Shown here: positions 17,030-26,070 of the stretch, piece by piece
Layout of the letters: every line of letters begins with the position of its first letter
Numbering within the stretch: the first letter of the stretch is position 1
Virus record (IMG/VR): IMGVR_UViG_3300017527_000961
Location: 1-57,195 of that record
Origin: a virus
Reading direction: 5' to 3' (one strand)
DNA: 57,195 bases
Notes under the pieces: generated by a model
What the model was told of the DNA's origin: nothing
What the model saw: only the letters and a program-made list of their open reading frames with translations
The model's database searches: none
Program-made: the position numbers and the translations under genes

Positions 17030-17898
17030 AGCTTTCTCCTTTTAATCTGATTGAGTGACGTTTTGACAAAATTATATACATCCCCATAATAAAAGTCAAC
17101 TATCCAAACGACACCATGATCATGGACAATCCCAGGAAGATGTTTTGTTAGTTCTGAAAAATCATCCAACCCTATTCCAAAAAGAGAAAACGGCGTAAAT
17201 GGAATCTCTTGCTCGTATAATACCTCCAGCGTAATCCCACGGACATGAAATACCGTTGCCAGAATAGAAAGATAAAGACGAATAACACGTGAAGATGGAA
17301 TGAACGGCGTAGCGGTATAGGTGAGATAGCGGTGCTTTGTCGGCTCGTGAAGCTTACTCATGTAGGCTGAAATATCTGATCTTTGCGGAAATGAGGCGAT
17401 AAACTTGGTTGAACGCATGGCAAGCGTTTCTCGAAACCTTACCCGATCCTCGAGCTCTTCTTGGGACTCAAGCTCATACGCGAGGTCAAAAAACGTTCGC
17501 CGCGTAGCGCGGTTGTAAAACCTCCGTAAATACTTTTCACTAATACGGTGTTGCCGTGAAAAAATTTCATCAAACGTCCAGGCAATATGCCACTCTTCGA
17601 CGTATTCCCCTTGTATTGCGTCCAATCCACGCAGCAATTGCAAGGCTTCACGTGTTTGATGAGCATACATTTTTGAAGTCCGCGCTGACCGGATGATCAT
17701 GCGTTCACGAACACGCATGCCCCACGGCAACTCATCCATTATCAGGCGCATGTTGCGATTAAAAAAGAAGTTCGCAATATACAACTCATCATACCTGAAA
17801 CGCTCATTCAAAAAAAGGGGGTGAACTTGACTTTTACATACGACTTGCTGCATACTATTATGGAAAATGCATCGCCAATGTTTCGATAATAGGGGCAT
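17026..17898 (-). CDS. Hypothetical protein, first gene of the leftward operon
   Basis: The open frame has 290 codons from ATG 17898. That start has no ribosome binding site; internal ATGs at 17853 (MQQVVCKSQ) and further down (MRLIMDELPWGMRVRER) are alternatives. The product is rich in Arg, Phe and Tyr, helical at the front, and has no recognised domain. It diverges from the protease-scaffold gene at 17922, only 23 bp away, so their control regions overlap the 5' part of this frame, which supports a start further inside. Confidence 0.5.
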   Translation of the reverse strand: MPLLSKHWRCIFHNSMQQVVCKSQVHPLFLNERFRYDELYIANFFFNRNMRLIMDELPWGMRVRERMIIRSARTSKMYAHQTREALQLLRGLDAIQGEYVEEWHIAWTFDEIFSRQHRISEKYLRRFYNRATRRTFFDLAYELESQEELEDRVRFRETLAMRSTKFIASFPQRSDISAYMSKLHEPTKHRYLTYTATPFIPSSRVIRLYLSILATVFHVRGITLEVLYEQEIPFTPFSLFGIGLDDFSELTKHLPGIVHDHGVVWIVDFYYGDVYNFVKTSLNQIKRRKL

Positions 17899-17921
17899 AT
17901 ACGGTTTTGTAAAGGAGAATT

Positions 17922-19301
17922 ATGATCTTTTTTAAAAACAACGGGGAACTTCAGGGAATCTCTTTCCTTGATAACTTTGATTTTTTGCGAACACAACAGA
18001 CGCCTCCAACCAAAAAATCCCCGCCAACATTGACACAAGACAAGGAATATATCTATCCGGATTTCAGAGCACTCAGCAAGGGACTTGCTCGAAAACGCAC
18101 TGCGAACGGAATGATTGTGCTCGATTTCTCAGAAGGCGACATTTTAGAAACCGCCGCCCCACTGTACCCTGGAGTTGGAATCTATCCAAACCACATGCAC
18201 GACATTGAACGCTGGAAAGGGATCATCCTTTCGGCTGTGTGGTCAAATGAATCGACAGAAGATTTTCCGATTCCAGGCATAAATGTCAAAACAAAAATCT
18301 GGAAAGGTGTGGATCCACTCGGGCACGTGATTTGTCCGGATGACTATAAAACCACAAAAGGTATTATCGATGGCGTCATTACACGTGTCTCAACCGGCGT
18401 AGTACACGCATTTAAACAATCACATCCACTCCAGCCACATGAATTTTTCAGAGCTATGGGTACGGTCATTGACGGACAAGAGGTCCGTATGATCATTCAA
18501 CGAATCTTGTCTATCGTCGAATTATCTCTGGTGCTTTTTGGGGCAGACGAGTATGCAAAACGACTTTCTTCAGAATTGCTTTCACACTCCATCAAACAAA
18601 AAGATATTTTGGCAAGTGTTTATGACAACCATATTGAAACCTATACACAACCACATCGGCGTTTTTGGAAACACTCACAGCACAGTTTTCTAAAAACACT
18701 TGCGGCTCCCAATAGCCCCAACATTGAAGACACGACAAAAAAAGACATGGGCAGTCTCGACACTGCCTTAGATTTTATGTGCCAAGAAAACCAAAAGCTT
18801 CACCAGGAAATCTCTGATTTACAGGAAAATGCTGATGAGTGCTTGGCACAAGCACTCACCAATAAAGACACAAGAATTAGCACACTCGAACAACGTGTAT
18901 CACAACTGTCAACAAAAAACCAGTCATTATCAGACACCGTTGAGTCACAACAAGAAACGATGGCACAATTGGAAACACTGGCTGATTCAGGACGGGCATA
19001 CCACAGGAAAATCCGTGAAAACGCCATTCATGCTTTTCGTCTCATGTGTGATTCACAAATTCACCAGATACCACATGACCAGCAGACTCAAACGATTCAA
19101 CTCATCAAGACAGCGCCCATTGATATGGTCGAAAAAATGGGCATCACATTCACATCGAAGGCATTGACGGTAATTCCGAGAAATCGGGTGTCAAAGGCCA
19201 TTGATCCATCACAACAACCTTCATTTTTTGAGATGTCCTCTGAGTACCGCAGAAACTTCGCCAGTCGGCTACCCAAAGGACAGTCTCATATGCTATTATG
19301 A
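17922..19301 (+). CDS. Prohead protease fused to scaffold domain
   Basis: 459 residues. The first half fits the herpes-type/U35-like capsid maturation protease plan: a HMH segment (GIYPNHMHDIERW, about residue 90), a TRVSTGVV segment carrying the likely serine (about 155), and SIVELSLVLFGADEYAK (about 200), which is like the 'EVSLVxxPA' end of prohead proteases. Residues about 285-355 are a coiled coil (DLQENADECL ... LEQRVSQLSTKNQSLSDTVE), fitting an internal scaffold. It comes before decoration and major capsid genes, as expected. GGAG lies upstream of ATG 17922. Catalytic residues are inferred. Confidence 0.75.
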   Translation: MIFFKNNGELQGISFLDNFDFLRTQQTPPTKKSPPTLTQDKEYIYPDFRALSKGLARKRTANGMIVLDFSEGDILETAAPLYPGVGIYPNHMHDIERWKGIILSAVWSNESTEDFPIPGINVKTKIWKGVDPLGHVICPDDYKTTKGIIDGVITRVSTGVVHAFKQSHPLQPHEFFRAMGTVIDGQEVRMIIQRILSIVELSLVLFGADEYAKRLSSELLSHSIKQKDILASVYDNHIETYTQPHRRFWKHSQHSFLKTLAAPNSPNIEDTTKKDMGSLDTALDFMCQENQKLHQEISDLQENADECLAQALTNKDTRISTLEQRVSQLSTKNQSLSDTVESQQETMAQLETLADSGRAYHRKIRENAIHAFRLMCDSQIHQIPHDQQTQTIQLIKTAPIDMVEKMGITFTSKALTVIPRNRVSKAIDPSQQPSFFEMSSEYRRNFASRLPKGQSHMLL

Positions 19302-19699
19302 GTACAATTGCCACTAAAAAACGATTCAACGGTCCAATTCGGCATAAAATGGCCGTTGCCAGTGGATATACTCCAACGGTCGGGGATCGCGTTGAGCTCA
19401 CCTCTAACGATAATGAAGTTCAGGAAATTCCGGCTGCAACAAACTCAACCGGAAAATTCGTGGGAACGATCTTTCAACGCACCGCAGATGGAAGCGCAAG
19501 CTACTGTGTGGTTGAACTGATCTTTAATACCCTCATGAGCATTGCGTCTGCTGCCGCGATTTCAGCGCCAGCACGAGGATGTTTGAATGGTCAAAAGGTA
19601 AAAACGTATGTGTCCGGCTCGGACGATGCCCTTGATCACAATTGTACAATCTTTGAAGCAGCCACAGGAGCAGATGAGGATGTGATCGTCGGATTCTAG
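19298..19699 (+). CDS. Probable head decoration protein
   Basis: 133 residues overlapping the scaffold gene by ATGA and followed by the major capsid gene. The composition (small, Ala/Gly/Thr/Val-rich, GDRVELTSNDNEVQEIPAAT, GTIFQRTADGSASYCVVELI) resembles DUF2190-like or lambda D-like decoration proteins that bind the capsid surface after expansion. The position between protease-scaffold and capsid genes is the typical one. No motif proves it. Confidence 0.6.
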   Translation: MSTIATKKRFNGPIRHKMAVASGYTPTVGDRVELTSNDNEVQEIPAATNSTGKFVGTIFQRTADGSASYCVVELIFNTLMSIASAAAISAPARGCLNGQKVKTYVSGSDDALDHNCTIFEAATGADEDVIVGF

Positions 19700-19748
19700 T
19701 GCTGAATCTTACGATTGACAAACCTACGCGACTGAAAAGGAGAATATC

Positions 19749-21011
19749 ATGAAAGACATGTATCAATTGTATCGAGACGGGCTGATCGAGCCGCGTCATA
19801 ATGTCGGACTGAAAGACCATGCTCCAGCGATCTATAAGGAACTCTACGAACTGCGCTCTACCGGCGTGGAAATTAGTCTGCCTGAGTTTCTGATCCTTTG
19901 GGGCAAACAAAAAGTGAAATCAGGACATCCTGTATCAGAGACTCTGAACGCCCAGGCTTTCCTGAGTTCCGAGTTTGACGATGAGAAAGTCACCATCGGA
20001 GAACTCACCAGTATTACTGATCAAAACTTGAAAGAAATCGAGATGGCCTTCCTGCATGATCTCGGCATTGGCGATCTCAAACGAGTCCGCATTGAAACCC
20101 TGATGGGTACCGAAGACATGGCCGGACTGCTCAACGAGCGCGTCCGTGAAGCCCTGATCGCCGGAATCTTCAGCGCACCGATTCATCAGGATCTTATCGC
20201 CACCGAAGGCAACGCACCAGCACGGGATGTCTCTATGCCAACTGTCGATTTAGACACCGGCAACCGTGCACAACGCACCGCCGAAGGGGAAACAATCCCG
20301 TTGGGAACCGCAACATTTACGGAACGTACTGTACGCGCCAAGAAATTCGGGCGTGCTATTGAAATTCCGTATGATATGATCTGGTTCGCAACCGTTGACA
20401 TCCTGTCGCTCTTTATGGAGCGCATCGGATACAGCGTCGGGATGGAAGTTGACTCAGAATTCTGTGACGTGCTGATCAATGGTGATGATGCCGATACCAG
20501 TGTTATGGGCGCCGGGGTATTGGGGGTTGCAAATACCACCAGTAAACTCCAGTACACAGACCTCGTTCACTACTGGACCTGGATGGCCCAACGCGGCATC
20601 ATTCTGAACACCCTGATCGGAAATACCTCACGCATCGAGCACATCATGGGTCTGCCAGAATTCAAAGATCGTCAGAATGTCGGTGATCCACTGGTGAAAC
20701 TCAAAAAGAATAATCTGAATCTGCCCAGCGATGCCAACTTGTTCGTCAAGTCAACGCTGACAGATACCCAGATTATCGCACTTGATTCTGCCAGAGCAGC
20801 GGTCAAATTCAATGTAAGGCCGGTTTTGACAGAGTCACAAAAAAACATCGTTGGAGAAACTGAGGTGGCAAAAGTCTCATTCTACGCCATGATCGGAAAC
20901 CTCTGGCGAGATGCTCGAATCGTGATCGATGAAGATCATAGCCGCTTATCGGAAAGTACGTATATGTTCACAAACTATACGTATTTGCAGCCGCTTGATC
21001 TGCCAGCATAG
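19749..21011 (+). CDS. Major capsid protein, HK97-fold
   Basis: 420 residues with a strong AAAAGGAGAATATC ribosome binding site. The order is right for an HK97-fold capsid protein: an N-terminal helical delta-like region (about 1-110), then LNERVREALIAGIFSAPIHQ, a beta-rich E-loop with the TAEGETIPLGTATFTERTVR block, and spine-helix and A-domain segments ending in DARIVIDEDHSRLSESTYMF. Higher and more regular codon choice than the neighbours fits a highly expressed gene. It forms the icosahedral shell with the decoration and scaffold proteins encoded just upstream. Confidence 0.83.
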   Translation: MKDMYQLYRDGLIEPRHNVGLKDHAPAIYKELYELRSTGVEISLPEFLILWGKQKVKSGHPVSETLNAQAFLSSEFDDEKVTIGELTSITDQNLKEIEMAFLHDLGIGDLKRVRIETLMGTEDMAGLLNERVREALIAGIFSAPIHQDLIATEGNAPARDVSMPTVDLDTGNRAQRTAEGETIPLGTATFTERTVRAKKFGRAIEIPYDMIWFATVDILSLFMERIGYSVGMEVDSEFCDVLINGDDADTSVMGAGVLGVANTTSKLQYTDLVHYWTWMAQRGIILNTLIGNTSRIEHIMGLPEFKDRQNVGDPLVKLKKNNLNLPSDANLFVKSTLTDTQIIALDSARAAVKFNVRPVLTESQKNIVGETEVAKVSFYAMIGNLWRDARIVIDEDHSRLSESTYMFTNYTYLQPLDLPA

Positions 21012-21017
21012 TAATAC

Positions 21018-21656
21018 ATGGAAGACTTTGGAGTCGTCCAACGTGTAACCGCAGGGGTGCTCTTTTCTAAGAGCACCCTTGCCTCCGATCAAACCGTCCA
21101 GTTCGCAGCCAGCACGGTCACGAAAATGTCCAGCGGACTGTATTTTATCGATCACGCCACCTTGTTGCATTGGGAACACTTTTTTCCAGGACTGGCCGCA
21201 CGCTGGTACGATATGATCACACATCAACTGCGTATCACCGGAGAACTCTTGCGCATGCACACCAGAGCCACAGGTCCAGTCACGTTTCACATTCACGGCG
21301 TCGGGTATCCGAAAACCTTGTCACAGTATTACGCCAAAGCTCAAAAAACCTGGACACCACTCAATGTGCCGCTTGACGATATGCAATTACTGGCAATGGA
21401 GTTTTACGCCGCCAGAGAATATAGCGAACAACTCGGACGTGCAAAACTTCAATTTGCACACTACAGTAAACACCACGATCTTGTCTATGCGAACCCCATT
21501 GTCAAAGGGTCGATCAGTCTGGCCCTGATGATGCACGAACGTCAACGTACAACACCATGCTATCTGATCGAAAGCACTATGCTCTCAGTCTCAACACCAT
21601 CCGAGAAACACCGGAAAGCGCCGAGCACTGACTGCCCATATGTGCTGACTAACTAA
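21018..21656 (+). CDS. Hypothetical head-region protein
   Basis: 212 residues beginning six bases after the capsid stop. The segment FIDHATLLHWEHFFPGLAAR and the His- and Arg-rich middle show no known motif. The start ATG lacks a separate ribosome binding site and could be coupled to capsid translation. The stop TAA overlaps the next ATG by one base. Position suggests a head-completion or head-tail joining protein. Confidence 0.6.
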   Translation: MEDFGVVQRVTAGVLFSKSTLASDQTVQFAASTVTKMSSGLYFIDHATLLHWEHFFPGLAARWYDMITHQLRITGELLRMHTRATGPVTFHIHGVGYPKTLSQYYAKAQKTWTPLNVPLDDMQLLAMEFYAAREYSEQLGRAKLQFAHYSKHHDLVYANPIVKGSISLALMMHERQRTTPCYLIESTMLSVSTPSEKHRKAPSTDCPYVLTN

Positions 21657-22177
21657 TGGCAACTGTCGGACCCTGGGATACAGACGATCTGAAAGTCCTG
21701 TACCATCTGAGTGAGGCACAATTTCACCCACCAATGTCGGCGGTAAATTTTGAAAACCTGATGGTGTACCTGCTGAATGACATCGTCGTGGATATTAAAT
21801 ATTACGTCACGGAAGATGTCTATGACACCTATGCTACAGATGATGACTTTAAAACCAAACTACAACGCTGCATGGCCCTGTGCCTGATTAACGACATGTA
21901 CCACCAACACGGCATGACCCTGTCAACAGGCGGGCAAATCTCATCAGAATCAATTCCGGATTTCGCCAGCGTCTCGTACCGCTACCCCACCATCGACACC
22001 AAACAAACCATGCTGAATAAAACCCGCCTGACTATCATTCTGGATTTGCTCGGACGCTATGTCCCAAGCGATGCACCAGTACAACCACCAAGCAGCAGCG
22101 CCCCTGTACATGGTGATTTTCTGTATTTTAACGAGGTTGAAGATCAACTCGATGTCGAACACGCCTATGAAGACTAA
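21656..22177 (+). CDS. Probable head-tail connector-type protein
   Basis: 173 residues, overlapping the previous stop (TAATG). The acidic, helical layout with a conserved-looking MVYLLNDIVVDIKYYVTEDV segment, followed by helices and a short tail, resembles gp6-like connector proteins, which sit just after the capsid gene. This is position-led inference. The C-terminal 26 bases overlap the methyltransferase gene. Confidence 0.5.
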   Translation: MATVGPWDTDDLKVLYHLSEAQFHPPMSAVNFENLMVYLLNDIVVDIKYYVTEDVYDTYATDDDFKTKLQRCMALCLINDMYHQHGMTLSTGGQISSESIPDFASVSYRYPTIDTKQTMLNKTRLTIILDLLGRYVPSDAPVQPPSSSAPVHGDFLYFNEVEDQLDVEHAYED

Positions 22178-23582
22178 ATCAACTACCGTCACCCCAAAAC
22201 CAGATGTCAGAAACGCGAATACCGGCACAAAGGCCGGGCGTGAAATGCTCAAACACTCCGTAGAAAGCCTGGGATACGGGCGATCTATCCTCGTTGATAA
22301 TGACAATAATATTATCGCCGGAAATAAAACCTTTAAAGAAGCCAACGAACAAGGCATCGAAACCGTGCGCGTGATCGAAACGGACGGCTCAGAACTGATC
22401 GCCGTCAAACGCACCGACCTGAATCTCTACGAAGATCCAAAAGCCAGAGAACTGGCCTTCGCAGATAACCGCACCGCCGAAACAAACCTGACATGGGATC
22501 CTACCATTATCACTGAAGACTTTCACGATCAACGCCTCGATATTGGCTGGATGTTCGAGCAAGAAATTAAACAATTCAAAAAAATGCAGGAACTCACAGA
22601 TCGTCCGATCACGATGGATGAGCAACGAGAAACCCAAGTATTCACGATTGATTTTCCGGAATTCTCACACGGCGACATCATTACGTGTCTGTCACAAAAA
22701 GTCACGAAGCCCCATGTCCTCATCTATGGAGATGCAAGAGAGAAAGCAACCTATGATGCTCTGTTCGATGTGGCCGGCCATATCGACTGCACCATCACCA
22801 GCCCACCATATTCAAATCAACGCGAATATGACGGACTTACAGCCGATGATCTCACCCCGGAAAGCCTCGCACAGTTCCTCACACAGTTCCTCACACATAC
22901 CGCCAAACATATCCCATACGCTGTCGTCAACCTCGGATTACAAATGAGACACGGTGAGGTGTTTGACTATTGGGAAGTCTATAAACAAGCCGCCAAACAA
23001 TCAGGCTATAAACTCCTGGCATGGAACGTCTGGGATCGGTTGAAACCCGGCTCTATTAATGCACAAACAGCCCCAATGTTTCCCCTCGAACATGAGTGGA
23101 TCTTTGTCTTCGGACATACACGTAAAGAAATCAACCGGACAGTGCCATGCTCACACTACGAACAAAGCATTGAACGCGCCGCAGGAAAGACAGGCTTTAC
23201 TCCACAGCGCGATCCGGACGGCACACTGGCCCTGACAACATATCCGGTCCATGAATTTAGAAAACTCCCGTCAGTCTTACGGCAACTTCCAGTCCCAGGC
23301 ACGAGAAAATATAGCCACTCAGCCCCGTTTCCGGTAGAACTTCCGTATGACTATATTCTGGCGCTCACAGACCCACAAGAAACCGTCCTTGACCCGTTCG
23401 TCGGATCAGGATCCACATTCGCCGCCGCAGAAATGGCATCACGAAGATGCTGCGGGATCGATATTTCACAAGAATGTATAAAAACAACCCTGCAACAATG
23501 GCTCGATACCGCGCATACAGACGCACTGTCAATTTCAGTAAACGGCACGCCTATTCACTTCATGCAAGAAGACACCTCATGA
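22152..23582 (+). CDS. ParB-like domain fused to DNA methyltransferase (beta class)
   Basis: The frame is open from 22059, but ATG 22152 (MSNTPMKTKSTTVTPK) is the first that avoids a long overlap. Residues about 25-130 are a ParB/Srx-like module (LVDNDNNIIAGNKTFKEANE). The catalytic motif is TSPPYSNQREYDG near residue 220, and the SAM-binding motif is DPFVGSGSTFAAAEMA near residue 425; motif IV before motif I is the beta-class order. SPPY is commonest in N4-cytosine enzymes but also occurs in N6-adenine ones. No restriction nuclease is adjacent, so it is likely a phage self-protection or regulatory methylase. Confidence 0.85.
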   Translation: MSNTPMKTKSTTVTPKPDVRNANTGTKAGREMLKHSVESLGYGRSILVDNDNNIIAGNKTFKEANEQGIETVRVIETDGSELIAVKRTDLNLYEDPKARELAFADNRTAETNLTWDPTIITEDFHDQRLDIGWMFEQEIKQFKKMQELTDRPITMDEQRETQVFTIDFPEFSHGDIITCLSQKVTKPHVLIYGDAREKATYDALFDVAGHIDCTITSPPYSNQREYDGLTADDLTPESLAQFLTQFLTHTAKHIPYAVVNLGLQMRHGEVFDYWEVYKQAAKQSGYKLLAWNVWDRLKPGSINAQTAPMFPLEHEWIFVFGHTRKEINRTVPCSHYEQSIERAAGKTGFTPQRDPDGTLALTTYPVHEFRKLPSVLRQLPVPGTRKYSHSAPFPVELPYDYILALTDPQETVLDPFVGSGSTFAAAEMASRRCCGIDISQECIKTTLQQWLDTAHTDALSISVNGTPIHFMQEDTS

Positions 23583-23704
23583 AACACACTATCATTAGAA
23601 AGGGCAAAGTTGTAAAAACGAGAACCAGACCCCAGGGGAAACCCTATATCCAGCGCGTCAGACCGAAAACAATCACCAAAAAGAAAAAACGCATCACCTC
23701 TTAG
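23579..23704 (+). CDS. Very small basic protein
   Basis: 41 residues from ATG 23579, which overlaps the methylase stop as ATGA. The upstream extension of the frame to 23447 would lie within the methylase gene and is less likely. Fourteen of 41 residues are Lys or Arg (RVRPKTITKKKKRITS at the end), suggesting RNA or DNA binding. No family is recognised. Confidence 0.5.
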   Translation: MKHTIIRKGKVVKTRTRPQGKPYIQRVRPKTITKKKKRITS

Positions 23705-23790
23705 CTGCTCTGAGAAAAGGGATCCCACCCCCTCTCTGCAAAAACTCTATTTAGTTTTATATTTTTATTGATTTCTGTTAAACTTTTTTC

Positions 23791-23818
23791 TTGACAAAGC
23801 TGAAATCTATAGTATAAT
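23791..23818 (+). promoter_or_regulatory. Sigma70-type promoter
   Basis: TTGACA (23791-23796), 16-bp spacer, TATAAT (23813-23818), both perfect. The preceding AACTTTTTTC and following AAAGC are shared with the minus-strand promoter at 47440-47468. It drives the zinc-ribbon gene at 23859. Confidence 0.8.
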
Positions 23819-23858
23819 CACACCTGTATTCAATGACGATCCAAGATTAGGAGAAATT

Positions 23859-24086
23859 ATGCTCACTAGGATAGATGGAATTATACGCTGTGGTGTCTGT
23901 GGGGCTGTTTATGGACTCGCTGGTGAATTATGCCGTATGAATAATTGCCCTGAATGTGATTCGCACTCCTGGACGATTCAAATATTTGAACAAGGTAAGA
24001 TTGCCATTAAACAGGAAACCGATGAACTGTGGCGTGAAATTGCCCGTGGTTCAGAATGTATTTTTCATGGCAACATGGCACGATAG
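23859..24086 (+). CDS. Small zinc-ribbon protein
   Basis: 75 residues with CGVCG (about residue 11) and CPECDS (about 31) forming a probable zinc ribbon, followed by an amphipathic C-terminal part. It has its own consensus promoter at 23791 and AGGAGAAATT before ATG. A lone promoter plus small zinc protein suggests a host-takeover or regulatory factor, but no target can be named. Confidence 0.7.
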   Translation: MLTRIDGIIRCGVCGAVYGLAGELCRMNNCPECDSHSWTIQIFEQGKIAIKQETDELWREIARGSECIFHGNMAR

Positions 24087-24113
24087 GTGTGTCACACAAC
24101 CAAAAAGGGGGAA

Positions 24114-24267
24114 ATGAACATACAATCCGGCCTTCCCAAAAGATGACGACTGGCAAGAATTCCTGCATTGGCGACCAGATAAATACCCCAAAAATGATGT
24201 GTACTGCCGATTAGCCAGCCAACCACCAAGATTGATGTTCGATCTTACAACAAAAAAAGGCCGGTGA
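24114..24267 (+). pseudogene. Short gene remnant with an apparent frameshift
   Basis: From ATG 24114 the frame gives MNIQSGLPKR and stops. The frame one base away reads, without interruption, NPAFPKDDDWQEFLHWRPDK through YPKNDVYCRLASQPPRL to TGA at 24265-24267, a protein-like sequence with no start of its own. Removing one A near 24120 would join them as MNYNPAF. The 3' end overlaps the minus-strand terminator. It is a weak call. Confidence 0.3.
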
Positions 24268-24283
24268 TAGAAACCACCGGCCC
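24252..24283 (-). terminator. Rho-independent terminator of the exported-protein gene
   Basis: On the minus strand GGCCGGTG pairs with CACCGGCC over eight bases, with an 8-nt loop, followed by TTTTTTT. It lies 16 bp after the stop at 24299. Confidence 0.85.
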
Positions 24284-24298
24284 ACCCAAAACCACATC

Positions 24299-25267
24299 TC
24301 AATCCGAGAAGTCTAACGCTAAATCCGCCTTCGCATACCCTACAACATCCGCCGCCAAGACCCCATAGGCAAACGCCGAATCCTGTAACGTAAATGTCAA
24401 GTCCGCCACATCATCCGCATTCTCATGATCATCCGCAGACCCCGTAATCGTCACACTCAAAACCGTCGAACTCGTGCGCGAAGCCACCACCACCAATGAG
24501 ACCGGTAAATTCGCCACCACTAAATACCCACTCGATACAAAATCTACCGCGTTCGCCCACGCAAACGTCGCCCCACTTAACGTGATCGTCACCGGCGTCG
24601 TGTTGTTGATCGTGCCGTCATTCGCCACCGCCTCAGTAAATGTCTCCGCCGAATACGTGACCGCTACCGTGTCCGCCATCGTCTCAAATACCAAGGCCAC
24701 TACCACCGCCGTAATAATGCCCTCATCTAACGTCCCCGCATTCGGCGTAATCGTAATCGTCGTCACATCTGAAGTGATCGCCGTCGCACCATTCGCATCA
24801 AAAAATGCCGCCGCCTTCGTGTTCTGCGCAAATGCCAACCCAGACCCAATCGAAGCCGTAGACCCCGTCGCAAACGCCGCAGCCCACGATACACCAGTCG
24901 TCGCCTCTATCAACCGATCCACCCGCAACTGCGCACTCAAAATGACCGCCCCAGCAGGAACATTGACCGGAATCGTAAACGCCCCGTCTCCCTCTGCCTC
25001 CGCATTCGCCGTGTACGTCGCAAACCGAAACCCACTGTTCGCTAATGTACTCAAAATTAACTCATCAAATACCATCGTCGTGGTCGTGGCCTTGTTCCCT
25101 ATCGTGTACGCCGTCTGCTCCGCTAACCCCTCCACCAACGCCGGAATGTACAACCCACCAGCACCATACGACGCAGGCTCACGCGTGTACGGATAATCAG
25201 CCCATACACCCAACCCTAAAAGACTCACCACCACCATCACAACTATCCAACTTGTGAATTTTTTCAT
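24299..25267 (-). CDS. Exported beta-rich protein (moron-like unit)
   Basis: The start is ATG 25267, with GGAGGAGC upstream; the open frame reaches 25345 but without support. Residues 1-23 (KKFTSWIVVMVVVSLLGLGVWA) form a Sec signal peptide with likely cleavage after VWA. The mature part is rich in Ala, Thr, Val and Ser and beta-strands (TTITITPNAGTLDEG, VTITLSGATFAWANAV), like extracellular or Ig-like surface proteins. It has its own promoter (25324-25352) and terminator (24252-24283), an independent transcription unit as in prophage lysogenic-conversion genes. The C-rich plus strand here differs from the flanks. Target and function are unknown. Confidence 0.75.
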   Translation of the reverse strand: MKKFTSWIVVMVVVSLLGLGVWADYPYTREPASYGAGGLYIPALVEGLAEQTAYTIGNKATTTTMVFDELILSTLANSGFRFATYTANAEAEGDGAFTIPVNVPAGAVILSAQLRVDRLIEATTGVSWAAAFATGSTASIGSGLAFAQNTKAAAFFDANGATAITSDVTTITITPNAGTLDEGIITAVVVALVFETMADTVAVTYSAETFTEAVANDGTINNTTPVTITLSGATFAWANAVDFVSSGYLVVANLPVSLVVVASRTSSTVLSVTITGSADDHENADDVADLTFTLQDSAFAYGVLAADVVGYAKADLALDFSD

Positions 25268-25323
25268 AATCTGCTCCTCCAATATCATATTATTGTTTCC
25301 CCCACTTCCCAATTTCTCTACAT

Positions 25324-25352
25324 ACTCTACCAGATCCCCACCCACCTGTCAA
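25324..25352 (-). promoter_or_regulatory. Sigma70-type promoter for the exported protein
   Basis: On the minus strand TTGACA (25352-25347), 17-bp spacer, TAGAGT (25329-25324). It lies 57 bp before ATG 25267. Confidence 0.7.
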
Positions 25353-25409
25353 GTGAATACTCTACCAGCTTCTAAAGCTTTGCCCAAAAGATAAAAGTAT
25401 TAAACCAAT

Positions 25410-25459
25410 AAAAAATGCCGCGCACCCCCAAGGCTTCACCCCCAAAGATAACACGGCAT
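25410..25459 (-). terminator. Terminator of the Arg/Tyr-rich zinc protein gene
   Basis: On the minus strand ATGCCGTG (25459-25452) pairs with CGCGGCAT (25422-25415), followed by TTTTTT. The loop is long (29 nt) and G-rich. It lies 80 bp after the stop at 25540. Confidence 0.55.
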
Positions 25460-25539
25460 CCCCCTAACCAAACATCCATCAAATCAGAATGATCCCCATT
25501 CCTAGACACCACTACCCTACCATAATATATACCCCCTTG

Positions 25540-26070
25540 TCAAGTTTTCCCCCGCACCTCCTCCCGCTTGCGCCTGTAATACTCCCGACGATACTCCCGT
25601 ATGCGCTCCTTGTTCCGCTGAAAATACGCCGCCTGATACACCCGCTCACGCTCCATACGACCCATACGCTCCACCTCAGTCAACTCCCGATACCCACGTA
25701 CCCGCAACCCACGTACCCGCGCCCGATACTCACGGACCTTCTCCCGAAAATACTCCCGATGACCACGCCGATACCTGCGCGCATACCGCTGTATGTGCCT
25801 CTTCTTGCGACGATAATACGCCTTGGCCCACATCCGCACTTCCTCCCTGTGATCATAATACCACTTGCGCGACGCCGCCACCATCTCCTCACGATGCTCC
25901 TCATAATACCGCCTGCGCCGCTCCACCGCCTCCGGCCGCCTGCTCAACTCCTTTACACACACTATGCACTGCGACCCACGACCATCCGGACGTGAACGGT
26001 TCCTGTAAAACCCAGACCATGAATACCACCGCCCACACTTCGTACACCGCTTGCCCTTACGCTCCCTCAT
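25540..26070 (-). CDS. Zinc-finger protein with Arg/Tyr-rich repeats, HNH-associated type
   Basis: 176 residues. CTKCGRWYSWSGFYRNRSRP continuing to CIVC is a four-cysteine finger. It is followed by repeated units of about 15-18 residues of the type RRYYEEHREEMVAASR, WYYDHREEVRMWAKAYY and ARRYRRGHREYFRE. This finger-plus-repeat plan is common at the front of phage HNH proteins, but no HNH motif follows, so only the DNA-binding part is present. pI is very high. It starts inside the end of the upstream gene (ATGA-type overlap at 26067-26070). It has a clear terminator downstream. Confidence 0.65.
   Translation of the reverse strand: MRERKGKRCTKCGRWYSWSGFYRNRSRPDGRGSQCIVCVKELSRRPEAVERRRRYYEEHREEMVAASRKWYYDHREEVRMWAKAYYRRKKRHIQRYARRYRRGHREYFREKVREYRARVRGLRVRGYRELTEVERMGRMERERVYQAAYFQRNKERIREYRREYYRRKREEVRGKT

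Noticed and set aside
24474-25196. Plus-strand gene of 240 codons
   Set aside because: Low-complexity antisense of the exported protein; the minus strand has promoter, signal peptide and terminator.
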